Shown piece after piece: positions 52,063 to 60,187 of a stretch of DNA of 64,000 nucleotides (its first letter is position 1; each line of letters opens with the position of its first letter). The stretch is from Atlantibacter sp032062175 (GTDB lineage Bacteria > Pseudomonadota > Gammaproteobacteria > Enterobacterales > Enterobacteriaceae). Where the stretch lies: the NCBI RefSeq assembly GCF_032062175.1, contig NZ_DAMBQK010000010.1, forward strand, positions 87,927 to 151,926, given 5' to 3'. The notes below the pieces were generated by a model. That model saw only the letters and a list, made by a program, of their open reading frames with translations. It was not told where the DNA came from and searched no databases. The translations under genes were made by a program, and so were the position numbers.

Positions 52063-52329
52063 TTATCCTATTACGCAATCCGGCGCACTGGAGATCACCT
52101 GACAACCGCATTCACAATGACAGCCATCCACAACCACTGCTTTACCATCAGAGGTCCACTCGGGCGATCCTTCAATAATAGTATTAATGCCATGGTCAAC
52201 TATTGGGCATCTGACATTATCGCCAACGAGGGCCACCTTTTTGCCATTTACAACCATTGTTGAAGAGGCAGAAATAACCTGGCCGCCATGCGTGGTTTTA
52301 TCACCAAGCAATACAAAGCCTTTAGACAT
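52063..52329 (-). CDS. PAAR-repeat T6SS spike-tip protein
   Basis: 88 aa from the ATG at 52329 (MSKGFVLLGDKTTHGG). PAAR proteins form the zinc-stabilised cone that caps the VgrG trimer. The His and Cys expected to bind zinc are present (TTHGG, RCPIVDHG, DGCHCECGC), and the Gly/Val beta-hairpin pattern is typical. It has no C-terminal toxin extension, so it is a plain tip. It lies between a decayed Sel1 gene and the unknown membrane protein. Confidence 0.9.
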   Translation of the reverse strand: MSKGFVLLGDKTTHGGQVISASSTMVVNGKKVALVGDNVRCPIVDHGINTIIEGSPEWTSDGKAVVVDGCHCECGCQVISSAPDCVIG

Positions 52330-52384
52330 ACGAATCTCCATTTTTTGATTTCCGCATATTCATTTCTTTATGCAGGTAAAAACA

Positions 52385-52950
52385 TTATTTCTCTATATTA
52401 ATTTCTTTTAACTTATCACACGCATTCGAATCACCTTCGGAGCAGATTTTTTGGAATAGTGGAATGGTCTTACTTTTATTTACAGCTATCGCTTTACCCT
52501 CTAAATACATCGTACCTAAATGATACATGGCTGATGGCTCGCCTTATTTAACTGCAAGCTCAAAAATTTTTTGGCTTTATCATAATCCACAGCGACGCCC
52601 TTACCATTAAGGTATACGTAACCTAAATACATCTGAGCTTTAGCGCTGTTGTTTTTCGCAGCCTTCTCATACCAATAATTGGCCTTTTCGTAACTCTGAG
52701 AAGTTTCTTTGCCAGAGTAATACATATCACCTAAATCGACCTGAGCATCCGTGTTTCCGAGTTCAGCAGTGACCTGATAGAGTTCAAAGGATTTTTTCAT
52801 ATCCTTCGGAACACCCATGCCCATACGGTACATATTGGCAATTGAGTTTGCATCGTCTGCTTTACTTGTTGATGTTGGGTTTATGGTGAAACTTTCAGCA
52901 AAACATAGGGTGAAGATAAAAAACAATACTAATCCGTAAAATGGCTTCAT
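52385..52950 (-). pseudogene. Sel1-repeat exported protein, frameshifted
   Basis: From the ATG at 52950 (MKPFYGLVLFFIFTLCFA, a signal peptide) the frame has at least two Sel1-type repeats (AQVDLGDMYYSGKETSQSYE; AQMYLGYVYLNGKGVAVDYD). It goes off frame after KAKKF. In another frame the protein continues FELAV, meets a TAA, then reads GEPSAMYHLGTMYLEGKAIA and on to a stop at 52385-52387. The span is one base short of 189 codons. One base lost in the T5 run after KAKK plus an in-frame stop explain it. Sel1 proteins in T6SS islands are often effector-associated. Function here unknown and probably lost. Confidence 0.72.
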
Positions 52951-53028
52951 AAAAGCACCTCTCTTAAAAAAACAATGAATCATTAGCTGTGAATAACTCT
53001 CATTATTAGAATATGCCTTTTGTAGCAA

Positions 53029-53675
53029 TCACCATTTACCATAAGGATATTTTTTATTCTTTATAAACTCTTTCATCCCCTCACTATGTTCCTAGCTATT
53101 AGGAATAGTTAGTCTCACCTTTGCACATATTTAATTCTTTCCTTAAGCAGTTGTTATTCTTGTATCATTTAATGGAATATCTGAATGGCCATATTATCTC
53201 AACCAGACCGTACTTTTCCTTCCGGTGCTAATCCTATCAGCACAGTCTGCCGGTATGCATTTTTTGCAGGTTTTAAGACATCAGGATAAGGGGTTGTCAT
53301 CTTCTTCCATGTATCTTGAGTAAACAATAAAGTGGACTGATAGATCTTTTTATCAATGATTGAGTCCCAACAAAATATCATTATCTGTGGTAACCTGTTG
53401 GCTTTATTAAATTGGGCGTTCCCCGCTGAATTCCGTTCACTCCATTTACCTACACTGATCCCTTGTGGCTGATCGATAGTCCGATATGTCGATGCATAAC
53501 CATCAGCATCTAACAGATTCAATAGTGTAACCTATGCCGGTAAAGCGTTGGGGGTAGTAAAGGCAAAGTACCATTTATCCCAGGGGGTTTTAAGACTGTT
53601 AGGTTGTTCACTGGCACAGGCGTTAGCAAAACCCGCAAGTAATAAGACCGAAGTTATTCCGGTAATTGTTTTCAT
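53029..53675 (-). pseudogene. Decayed second copy of the DUF2931 immunity lipoprotein gene
   Basis: A clear duplicate of the intact gene at 53773-54420, starting MKTITGITSVLLLAGFANAC. It has a nonsense change (CAG to TAG) where the intact copy reads LAAQVTLL and a one-base loss after EGKVR. More stops follow in the restored frame (for example in place of RQYGHS). The final codons (KKYPYGKW, TGA at 53029-53031) are still recognisable. The span of 647 nt is one short of the intact copy. No function expected. Confidence 0.88.
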
Positions 53676-53738
53676 GATTTCCCTCCCTGCATATTTCAGA
53701 CAACGCGCCCCCAACCGAGGTTTAAATGATTCGCGGAT
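53672..53738 (-). pseudogene. Remnant of the 3' end of a tle1 gene
   Basis: Just before the decayed DUF2931 copy, one frame reads HLNLGWGRVV-stop-NMQGGKS-stop. This matches the end of the intact Tle1 protein (NRPNPGWLRAVWNMQGGKS). The TGA overlaps the following ATG in the same ATGA arrangement as the intact pair. The duplicated unit was therefore the end of tle1 plus its immunity gene. Confidence 0.75.
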
Positions 53739-53772
53739 ATTTAGCGCACTAACGTCTTTTAAAGATGATGTT

Positions 53773-54420
53773 TCACCATGACCCATAAGGGTATTTTTTC
53801 CCATTTATAAATTTCTTTATACCCTCGCTATATTCATATCCATTAGGAAAGTTCGTTTCACCTTTGCACATGTCAAGGTCTTTACCTGAAACGGTTGTTA
53901 TTCTTGTATCATTTAATGGAATATCTGAATGGCCATATTGTCTTAGCCAGATTCGTACTTTCCCTTCCGGGGCCAACCCTATCAGCATCGTCTGCCGGAA
54001 TGCATCTTTCCCAGGTTCTACGACATCAGGGTAAGGGCTAATCATTTTAGCCCATGTATCATGCGTAAAAAATAAAGTTGACTGATATATTTTTTTGTCA
54101 ATAATTGAATCCCAGCAGAATATCATTATCTGTGGCAGCCTGTTGGCTTTATTAAATTGTGTATTCCCCGCAGAGTTACGTTCACTCCATTTACCTACAC
54201 TGATCCCTTGTGGCTGATCGATAGTCCGATACGTCGATGCATAACCATCAACATCCAACAACTTCAATAGGGTAACCTGTGCTGCCAAAGATTTTGGGGT
54301 AATAAAGGCAAAGTACCATTTGTCCCAGGGGGTTTTAAGACTGTTAGGTTGTTCACTGGCACAGGCACTAACAGAACCCGCAAGTAATAAAAGCGAAATT
54401 AGTTTGGCGATTGATTTCAT
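53773..54420 (-). CDS. DUF2931-family lipoprotein, putative Tle1 immunity protein
   Basis: 215 aa with a lipoprotein signal (lipobox VSAC, Cys20). DUF2931 lipoproteins commonly follow DUF2235/Tle1 lipase genes in T6SS islands and protect the periplasmic side of the membrane against the lipase. The domain has WDKWYFAFITPKSL near the mature N-terminus and LPQIMIFCWDSIIDKKIYQ in the middle. It shares an ATGA overlap with the tle1 gene. A decayed duplicate lies downstream. The immunity role is inferred from family and position. Confidence 0.82.
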   Translation of the reverse strand: MKSIAKLISLLLLAGSVSACASEQPNSLKTPWDKWYFAFITPKSLAAQVTLLKLLDVDGYASTYRTIDQPQGISVGKWSERNSAGNTQFNKANRLPQIMIFCWDSIIDKKIYQSTLFFTHDTWAKMISPYPDVVEPGKDAFRQTMLIGLAPEGKVRIWLRQYGHSDIPLNDTRITTVSGKDLDMCKGETNFPNGYEYSEGIKKFINGKKYPYGSW

Positions 54421-56000
54421 GATTTACCTCCCTGCATATTCCAGACAGCTCGAAGCCAACCCGGATTTGGGCGATTGATATAAAAAAACAAATCAGATGA
54501 TTTCACTGCCCCGTAGATGGTTTTCACTTTATTCCCGTCCAGCCAGACATCTTTTACAACCACAGGGTTCCAGTGAGCGGAGCAGTGAATATATTTGCCA
54601 ATTAATTGTAATTCTGGTGAAATAAAAGGTGTCGGCACTCCCCCATTTCTCATAGCCTTCCCTTGGTCAATTGCTTTTTGACATAAAGCTTCCAGCTCAG
54701 GCGGTAAAGAGAAATTCTCATCCTTGGGGAGAATTTCATTAAATAGCCCCCCAGCCTCCTGAGCCGCATCCAGCATCACCCGTAAACTAACTTTGCTCCA
54801 GTCATTAGTCACAATCCTCTCAAGAGTGACTGCCGCCCCAACACGCTTTTGTGTGATGCCACCGCGTTTTTTATCCTCGTTAACCAGATAGTCGTACCAG
54901 GTTTCTGTCTTTACTTCACCACTCGGAATTATCGCACTTAACGCTGGCAGGCTCTTTAAGTCAGGTATTTCAGCCGCTGAACGCCGGTAGATATCAGTTA
55001 CTGCAGAAGGAATACTTTCACTGACAGTTTCGTTTTGGGGCTGAGTCAGGAAAAGATACTCCTTTTCCTTTGGATTATAGCCACCGCCGATATCCGAATG
55101 AACTCCCGGCAAAGCCAGCTCCGGCCAGGATTCCTTAATACTGTTCAGGCTGAAGTTGTATCGGCACTCATGCATTGCCGTGATCTGAAAGACTTTCTGT
55201 GCAATATCTGGAGGCAGGTCCAGCCCAACTCCGGGATTCACACCACCATGAACATCAAATAGATCACTTACTGTACCGACCGCACACACCGTATCAAATA
55301 ACCCCAGAAAGCGGGTTTCACCTGCAGGTTTCCCATGCTGATTTCGTCCACCAAGCCCTTTCGTTATGGCCTGCTGTATGGCTTTATCGTTGTTTCTTAC
55401 ACGGTTAACAAAGTGGCGAGCAGCTGCCGCTCCGCGGCTAAATCCAAAAACATCGAACTGAATTTTTTCGATTGCAAAATTTATCCCTTGGTTAAGAGCC
55501 AGGAATTGAGAAATTTGTTCAGCAATAAGACCGACGCCTTCATCAGATTTATCAACGACACCGTAAAACCAGCCGCCCGTTCCCATACTTATCGTGCTAT
55601 CGCCATTACCTTTGTCGGTACCGATTCCCTGTACATAGGCTGCGCGTTGATAAACTCTTTGTCCCTCAATTACTTGATCGTTGGTTACATAAAGTGTATT
55701 GAGCCAGTGGATGTTAGAATAATACCCAATATAGCTCCCTGCATTATCAAGTTTTTTCCCTATTTTTTTAGCACAGGCTTCAGCGTCTTCTGGCTTCATT
55801 CCTACATCAAGATGAGTACAGGATTCCAAAAGACGATTCTGGGTATTAAACGCATTATTCCCTGTACCATCAAAAAAAATACCAACGATAATGGTAATTC
55901 CTGGTACAGGCTTACGCTTACAGACAACTATTTTTTCTGAGACATTCACATCAGTAAAATGCTCGCACTCACTGGCTTCCCATGCATGGTAATCACTCAT
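54417..56000 (-). CDS. Tle1-family T6SS phospholipase effector (DUF2235)
   Basis: 527 aa. DUF2235/Tle1 proteins are T6SS-delivered phospholipases that attack membranes of rival cells. The first strand IIVGIFFDGTGNN and the nucleophile elbow FGFSRGAAAARHF (Ser188) are intact. An Asp lies in LFDTVCAVG and a His-Asp in LPGVHSDIGGGY, which complete the usual triad. It has no signal peptide. It overlaps the vgrG gene by 8 bp, and that VgrG has an extra C-terminal domain, so it is probably the cargo of this VgrG. The immunity gene follows directly. The gene is AT-richer than the core tss genes. Confidence 0.9.
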   Translation of the reverse strand: MSDYHAWEASECEHFTDVNVSEKIVVCKRKPVPGITIIVGIFFDGTGNNAFNTQNRLLESCTHLDVGMKPEDAEACAKKIGKKLDNAGSYIGYYSNIHWLNTLYVTNDQVIEGQRVYQRAAYVQGIGTDKGNGDSTISMGTGGWFYGVVDKSDEGVGLIAEQISQFLALNQGINFAIEKIQFDVFGFSRGAAAARHFVNRVRNNDKAIQQAITKGLGGRNQHGKPAGETRFLGLFDTVCAVGTVSDLFDVHGGVNPGVGLDLPPDIAQKVFQITAMHECRYNFSLNSIKESWPELALPGVHSDIGGGYNPKEKEYLFLTQPQNETVSESIPSAVTDIYRRSAAEIPDLKSLPALSAIIPSGEVKTETWYDYLVNEDKKRGGITQKRVGAAVTLERIVTNDWSKVSLRVMLDAAQEAGGLFNEILPKDENFSLPPELEALCQKAIDQGKAMRNGGVPTPFISPELQLIGKYIHCSAHWNPVVVKDVWLDGNKVKTIYGAVKSSDLFFYINRPNPGWLRAVWNMQGGKS

Positions 56001-58524
56001 ATTTACTCCCTATTGCTGAATTGCCGGTTCCAAGGATCTCAATGCTTAATTTTCCTGGCATTGAGGTATAAATCGGTAACGTTTTGCCATTATCATCTGA
56101 AATCCCATGAAACACCTGCCCATCAGTAGTCGTCACTTTATATTCAGTCTGAGGGATAATCCTCCCTTCTTCATCTGTCAGAGAGTAAACACCACCATAG
56201 CCTTTTGGAAATTCAGGAGCAGGTGTGTTCAGCGAAGCGGCTCCCATTTTCTGAACATTGGCACATTTCAGTAAAATATTCCCGGGACAACCGAGCTCAA
56301 TATTCCCGTCACTTAACTTGATATAGGCACCACCACAGTTAACTACCAGTTCCGTTGCTGCTGTAATTTCAATTTTGCCTTCGGCGCTCGTTATCGTAAC
56401 GTCTTTCCTGGCTAAAGCGTCCAACGCATCATCCTGCGCCTGGATTTCGACTTTCCCTTTCGCCGCAAACAGCTTCATACCTGCCTGACGGGCCAGCATA
56501 CTGATGGCTTCACCTGCCGCTACCGTGAAGCGCTTCATCGCGCTGATATCTGCATTTTTTTGCGCCACGATCCCCACGCTGGCGCTTCCCGAGGAAACGC
56601 GTACACCTTCCGGGCTGCTGATGCTAACTCCTTGCGGTGCATTCAATACCATCCCCGGCTGTGCCAGTTCCGTCAGTGCATCCGTCAGTAGTTTCTGGCT
56701 CTGGATATCCGCCGGATACACCTGAGCACTTTCTGCCGCATTTGACAGGCTTCTGACAATGCTAAACGCATTTTCAAGCTGAGCCACAGCCTCTTTCATG
56801 GAGAGCATTTTGTCACTGGCGGATGGCTGTTTGTCTGCGCTAATAAACACACCGGCACCACCACGTACAGCCACCCATTTGTCGGTACGCAGTTCAGCCC
56901 CCTCTCCGCGAAGCGCCCTGTCAGCATCCACGTTGTGCCCTAAATTAAGCTGCGTCTTGCCCCCATACTCCGTACTCAGCTTAACGTGCTCTTCACCGCG
57001 CTTGTCCTCCATCCGCAACTTATTCAAACCCGCTGTGCGGATGACATTGCGCGTGCTGTTGGCTTCCGTAACGTGGTCAACATGCCGTGAATCGTGCATT
57101 GCGTGCGCGATATACGGGCGGTCCGGGTCGCCTTCATGGAACGCAATGGCAACTTCAGTACCCTGTATTAACGGAAAGTGGAAGCCGTACTTATCGCCAC
57201 CGTAAGGTTTGGCAAAGCGCACCGGCATACTTTCCATCCCCTGACGCTTGTCGTCACGGTCGGCATCAAACTTCACCCGGTACATGCCCGAGGCGTCCTG
57301 CCAGGCGTAGATGTCGTTCTCTTTGGCGCTGGTCACCCGCGCCATCAGGGTCCCGCTGACCACAGGGCGCTTTTTAGCGGCAGGACGCCAGCAGCGGTTC
57401 TCAAAGTACGGCATGGCCGCCCACTCCACCTTCAGGGCATTTTTGCGGCTGGCGGTGTAACCGGCGCTGATGATAACGAGGCCGTTTTCGGTTTCCCGGG
57501 GCAGCGTTGGCGGGATGTTCGTTTCAGTGATGGTCAGGACCTGGGCAGGCCCCAGGGTGTGGTCAGTACTGCTGCCGGTCACCGTGGTCTGACTGGACAG
57601 GAAGCGCTCATGCTCCAGGCGCGCCCAGAAGTTACCGGTTTCGGTAGCGGGATTAATTTTATCGCCACGTTCAAGGTGGCGTGGGCGGTAATGGTAGACC
57701 TCACCATAGGTCACGCCCTCGCCATCGCCCCGGGTCATGTCTGCCGGCGCGGTGGTCAGGATGTTCTGGGCTTCCCGGTGGTTGTAGTCACTGGCCGTCA
57801 CTGTGCGCTCCACCACATTGTGCCAGAGACGGACGCCCCACACTGACTCCACCGCGTTGTCATTGGTCCCTGACGGGCTGTTCAGCGGCAGTTTTTTACC
57901 GAACGTCCAGGCACTCTGCTTGTCCGCAAAGTGCACCACCTCGGTCCGGGTGTCAGGCTGTAGCGTGAAGAAATAAAATATTCCCACTTCGGCCAGCAGG
58001 CGTTCGATAAACGCAAGATCACTTTCCTGATACTGGTTAATCTGTTCACGCTTCGGGTATTCGGCCTTCAGGTTGAATTCATATTCCCAGCCTTTCAGGC
58101 CATGCTCATGGAGTACTTCAGTCACCACCTCCGGTATCGATTTGTTGACAAAGAAGCGGTGGGTTCGGAACTGGTTTTTTAACAGCGCCAGAAACGGCTC
58201 AATAATGACTTGATAAGTCGCCTGGTCACGCGAACCGCTGATACGCTTAAAATGGGTGACCACGCCGTGCACCACTTTCTGCCCGGTCAGCCCCATGAGC
58301 GGCCCTGTTCCCATGGTCAGTGTGGCAGGCTTACTCAGCAACTGTGCGGCATCAATATTCAGATCGCTGCTGGTAAACAGGACGGTGTAATAATACAGCT
58401 CACTCATGAACTCTTTGCCGCTGAACTCCTCCACATCCAGTGATGCGGCGCAGGACGGTATATTCAGACGGTAGCGGTTCAGCCCGCCTTCAGTTAATGT
58501 ATTCAGCGTATCAGTCAGACTCAT
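55993..58524 (-). CDS. vgrG: T6SS spike protein VgrG with C-terminal extension
   Basis: 843 aa from the ATG at 58524 (MSLTDTLNTLTEGG); the frame is open 11 codons further. The gp27-like part covers about residues 1-380 (FMSELYYYTVLFTSS, HGVVTHFKRISGSRDQ). The gp5-like OB fold and beta-helix follow (VRFAKPYGGDKYGFHFPL, VAIAFHEGDPDRPYIAHAMH), then DUF2345 (about 560-740). The last 70 residues (GGVYSLTDEEGRIIPQTEY to the end) look like a small transthyretin-like beta domain, which in other VgrG proteins docks Tle1-type lipases. The tle1 gene overlaps its 3' end by 8 bp. Confidence 0.94.
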   Translation of the reverse strand: MSLTDTLNTLTEGGLNRYRLNIPSCAASLDVEEFSGKEFMSELYYYTVLFTSSDLNIDAAQLLSKPATLTMGTGPLMGLTGQKVVHGVVTHFKRISGSRDQATYQVIIEPFLALLKNQFRTHRFFVNKSIPEVVTEVLHEHGLKGWEYEFNLKAEYPKREQINQYQESDLAFIERLLAEVGIFYFFTLQPDTRTEVVHFADKQSAWTFGKKLPLNSPSGTNDNAVESVWGVRLWHNVVERTVTASDYNHREAQNILTTAPADMTRGDGEGVTYGEVYHYRPRHLERGDKINPATETGNFWARLEHERFLSSQTTVTGSSTDHTLGPAQVLTITETNIPPTLPRETENGLVIISAGYTASRKNALKVEWAAMPYFENRCWRPAAKKRPVVSGTLMARVTSAKENDIYAWQDASGMYRVKFDADRDDKRQGMESMPVRFAKPYGGDKYGFHFPLIQGTEVAIAFHEGDPDRPYIAHAMHDSRHVDHVTEANSTRNVIRTAGLNKLRMEDKRGEEHVKLSTEYGGKTQLNLGHNVDADRALRGEGAELRTDKWVAVRGGAGVFISADKQPSASDKMLSMKEAVAQLENAFSIVRSLSNAAESAQVYPADIQSQKLLTDALTELAQPGMVLNAPQGVSISSPEGVRVSSGSASVGIVAQKNADISAMKRFTVAAGEAISMLARQAGMKLFAAKGKVEIQAQDDALDALARKDVTITSAEGKIEITAATELVVNCGGAYIKLSDGNIELGCPGNILLKCANVQKMGAASLNTPAPEFPKGYGGVYSLTDEEGRIIPQTEYKVTTTDGQVFHGISDDNGKTLPIYTSMPGKLSIEILGTGNSAIGSKYE

Positions 58525-58711
58525 TGTATTAACTCCATGGGATAACCTGCTGTCCATAGCTCTAATTGCCGAAAGGCTGGTAACAGGTATGATCGGGTAC
58601 TCAGCGAGTACGGTAAAGAGTGATTACGGCTCCCGGCCCGACAGAAAACACGAGGGCTTTTATCAGTAACACCGTCATTCCAAAATTATCCGAAGGGAAA
58701 AACGTATTTTA

Positions 58712-59173
58712 TTATTCGGTTATTTCACCGTATGGGCGTGTTATTTCTCTGCTGGTAGGTTGGACATTAAAAATACGTTCCTTATTAATTTCCAAAGTTA
58801 CCACGAACTTACGCGGTTCATCCTCATATCTCTTTGATATTAAAACATACTCAACGATAAACTGCCCGTTTGTCGGGAAACGATAAAAAGACGGAGGAAT
58901 ACATAACAATCCGTTTGCAATTAACAGCTCTGGATTGTCAGTGAATTCTTTTTCACGAGATGGCGTGTGTCTGGGGTTGATTGAGATAATGGCTGGCTGA
59001 TAATCCTGTGCATTGACGATATTAAAACAAACATCTTCACCTACCCGGCTTACTTGCGTAGTTTCATCAAAGCGGAGTCTGTCACCGGATCCAGGGCAGC
59101 CCGTCAGTGTTAACAGACATATAAAAAACAATAAGCTCGATCGCAAATAATGACAGGCTACTCTGCTTACCAT
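58712..59173 (-). CDS. Putative T6SS immunity lipoprotein
   Basis: 153 aa with a lipoprotein signal (lipobox LTGC, Cys26) followed by PGSGDRLRFDET. The mature part is a single small, mostly beta domain with two more cysteines (EDVCFNI, GLLCIPP). It starts 7 bp inside the end of the metallopeptidase gene, so the two are translationally coupled. The CPGxGDRL-type start occurs in lipoproteins that accompany T6SS effectors. A protective role against the neighbouring enzyme in the periplasm is inferred. The 187 bp between it and vgrG show nothing recognisable. Confidence 0.7.
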   Translation of the reverse strand: MVSRVACHYLRSSLLFFICLLTLTGCPGSGDRLRFDETTQVSRVGEDVCFNIVNAQDYQPAIISINPRHTPSREKEFTDNPELLIANGLLCIPPSFYRFPTNGQFIVEYVLISKRYEDEPRKFVVTLEINKERIFNVQPTSREITRPYGEITE

Positions 59174-59709
59174 GGGAAACCTCGTAATGTATTACGGTAT
59201 TGTTGACGTATTACAGGCTCAGAAATGCTACCGTCCAGAGTGACGTCATTAGATCTTCGTAAAAAAGTCCATGCCCAATACCCATGAGTCTGCAACGTAA
59301 AATTATCCGCAATGATTTGTGCCTGCTGCTCCATCGGATAATCACTTAACAAACGGCCATCGAGGGTATAACGATAACTTACCAGCCAGCTGATAAGCCC
59401 CCGACCAATCACATTCACCCCTCTGGCCCGTTGCCAGACATGGCTCATTTCATGGATAAATAAATGTTGAAAATCATCGGTCGACTGCGAAAAATCTTCA
59501 TGGTACTGATCGCGAAAATACAGCTCGCCGTTCGGCGTCATCGCCGTATCTTCATTTTGCAGATTAAAAGGCAAATAACTGTCTTTATGAATCCAGACTT
59601 TTGGGTATTCAATGGTGGATGCAAAAACAGATTGCGCCAGTTGGATTTCACCGATGGTCAGAAGCCTGAGTTTTCCATCTTTTAGTGTTTGCTGTGTTTT
59701 ATTAGCCAT
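59167..59709 (-). CDS. Stand-alone HExxH metallopeptidase, putative T6SS effector
   Basis: 180 aa, no signal peptide, preceded by a strong ACAGGAG ribosome-binding site. A zinc-protease motif HEMSHVWQ (His86, Glu87, His90) is present. Glu127 in PMEQQAQIIADNF may be the third metal ligand, which gives the arrangement of the toxic C-terminal domain of Pseudomonas VgrG2b (HExxH plus a distant Glu). That domain acts in the periplasm and has a periplasmic immunity protein; here the partner is the overlapping lipoprotein. The position between the Hcp/OmpA genes and vgrG supports an effector role. Delivery mode (Hcp or VgrG) is unknown. Confidence 0.75.
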   Translation of the reverse strand: MANKTQQTLKDGKLRLLTIGEIQLAQSVFASTIEYPKVWIHKDSYLPFNLQNEDTAMTPNGELYFRDQYHEDFSQSTDDFQHLFIHEMSHVWQRARGVNVIGRGLISWLVSYRYTLDGRLLSDYPMEQQAQIIADNFTLQTHGYWAWTFLRRSNDVTLDGSISEPVIRQQYRNTLRGFPW

Positions 59710-59743
59710 GAACGAACTCCTGTTCTATCCCTTTTCCTCACCG

Positions 59744-59896
59744 TCAGGGATTGTGTTTTCTGCTTCGAGCCATCTGTATTAGCAGTTGCTGACTCTGCTC
59801 CAACAACTTCAGCAACCAGGTTTCCCGCATGCGCGTGGAACTGCGCGCCTTCCATCGAACAGGCGCAACGTCGCAGCATAATGGCTGGTTTTGCAT
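59744..59896 (-). CDS. Small basic ORF upstream of the metallopeptidase gene
   Basis: 50 codons from an ATG with a GAGAGG ribosome-binding site. The product is short and basic (RSSTRMRETWLLKLLEQSQQ in the middle, ending SRKHNP) with one amphipathic helix. I recognise no family. It could be a real small protein, a decayed chaperone piece or chance. Confidence 0.3.
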   Translation of the reverse strand: MQNQPLCCDVAPVRWKARSSTRMRETWLLKLLEQSQQLLIQMARSRKHNP

Positions 59897-59994
59897 GAGA
59901 TCCTCTCTTTATCGGTTTCTGGACACGCTACCGCCCCTCGCTGTTTCCCGTGAAGGGGACCAAAGCGCACAAGGTCGGGCTGGCAGTTTGTGAT

Positions 59995-60183
59995 TTACGC
60001 GGTGGCGCGTTCGTTCAAGGAATCGGAATGAATGATGTTGCCGTCCCTGGAGGTTTAGGTGATTTTTTCGTCGCGCAGCTCAATCTGTTCAAGGATGCTG
60101 CCTTCACAGTCTTTAACGTCCACGGACCCTTTAATGCCCGCACCGCCGTCGTCTTTCAGCCAAAGATAAACAGGAATTGCCAT
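59995..60183 (-). pseudogene. hcp: hcp remnant with large internal deletion
   Basis: It starts MAIPVYLWLKDDGGAGIKGS like Hcp, then passes abruptly after CEGSI into LRDEKIT, a stop (TAA at 60055-60057), and DGNIIHSDSLNERATA with a final TAA at 59995-59997. The second part is the C-terminus of Hcp (compare YEKITWRYVDGNIIHSDSW in the copy near flhB). Roughly residues 30-135 of a normal 163-aa Hcp have been lost. It lies 4 bp after the OmpA-domain gene, the place where hcp normally sits in this type of cluster. It cannot make a tube protein. Confidence 0.85.
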
Positions 60184-60187
60184 GTCA

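Noticed and set aside
57178..57846. 222-codon open frame antisense to vgrG
   Set aside because: Shadow frame of the conserved VgrG coding sequence.
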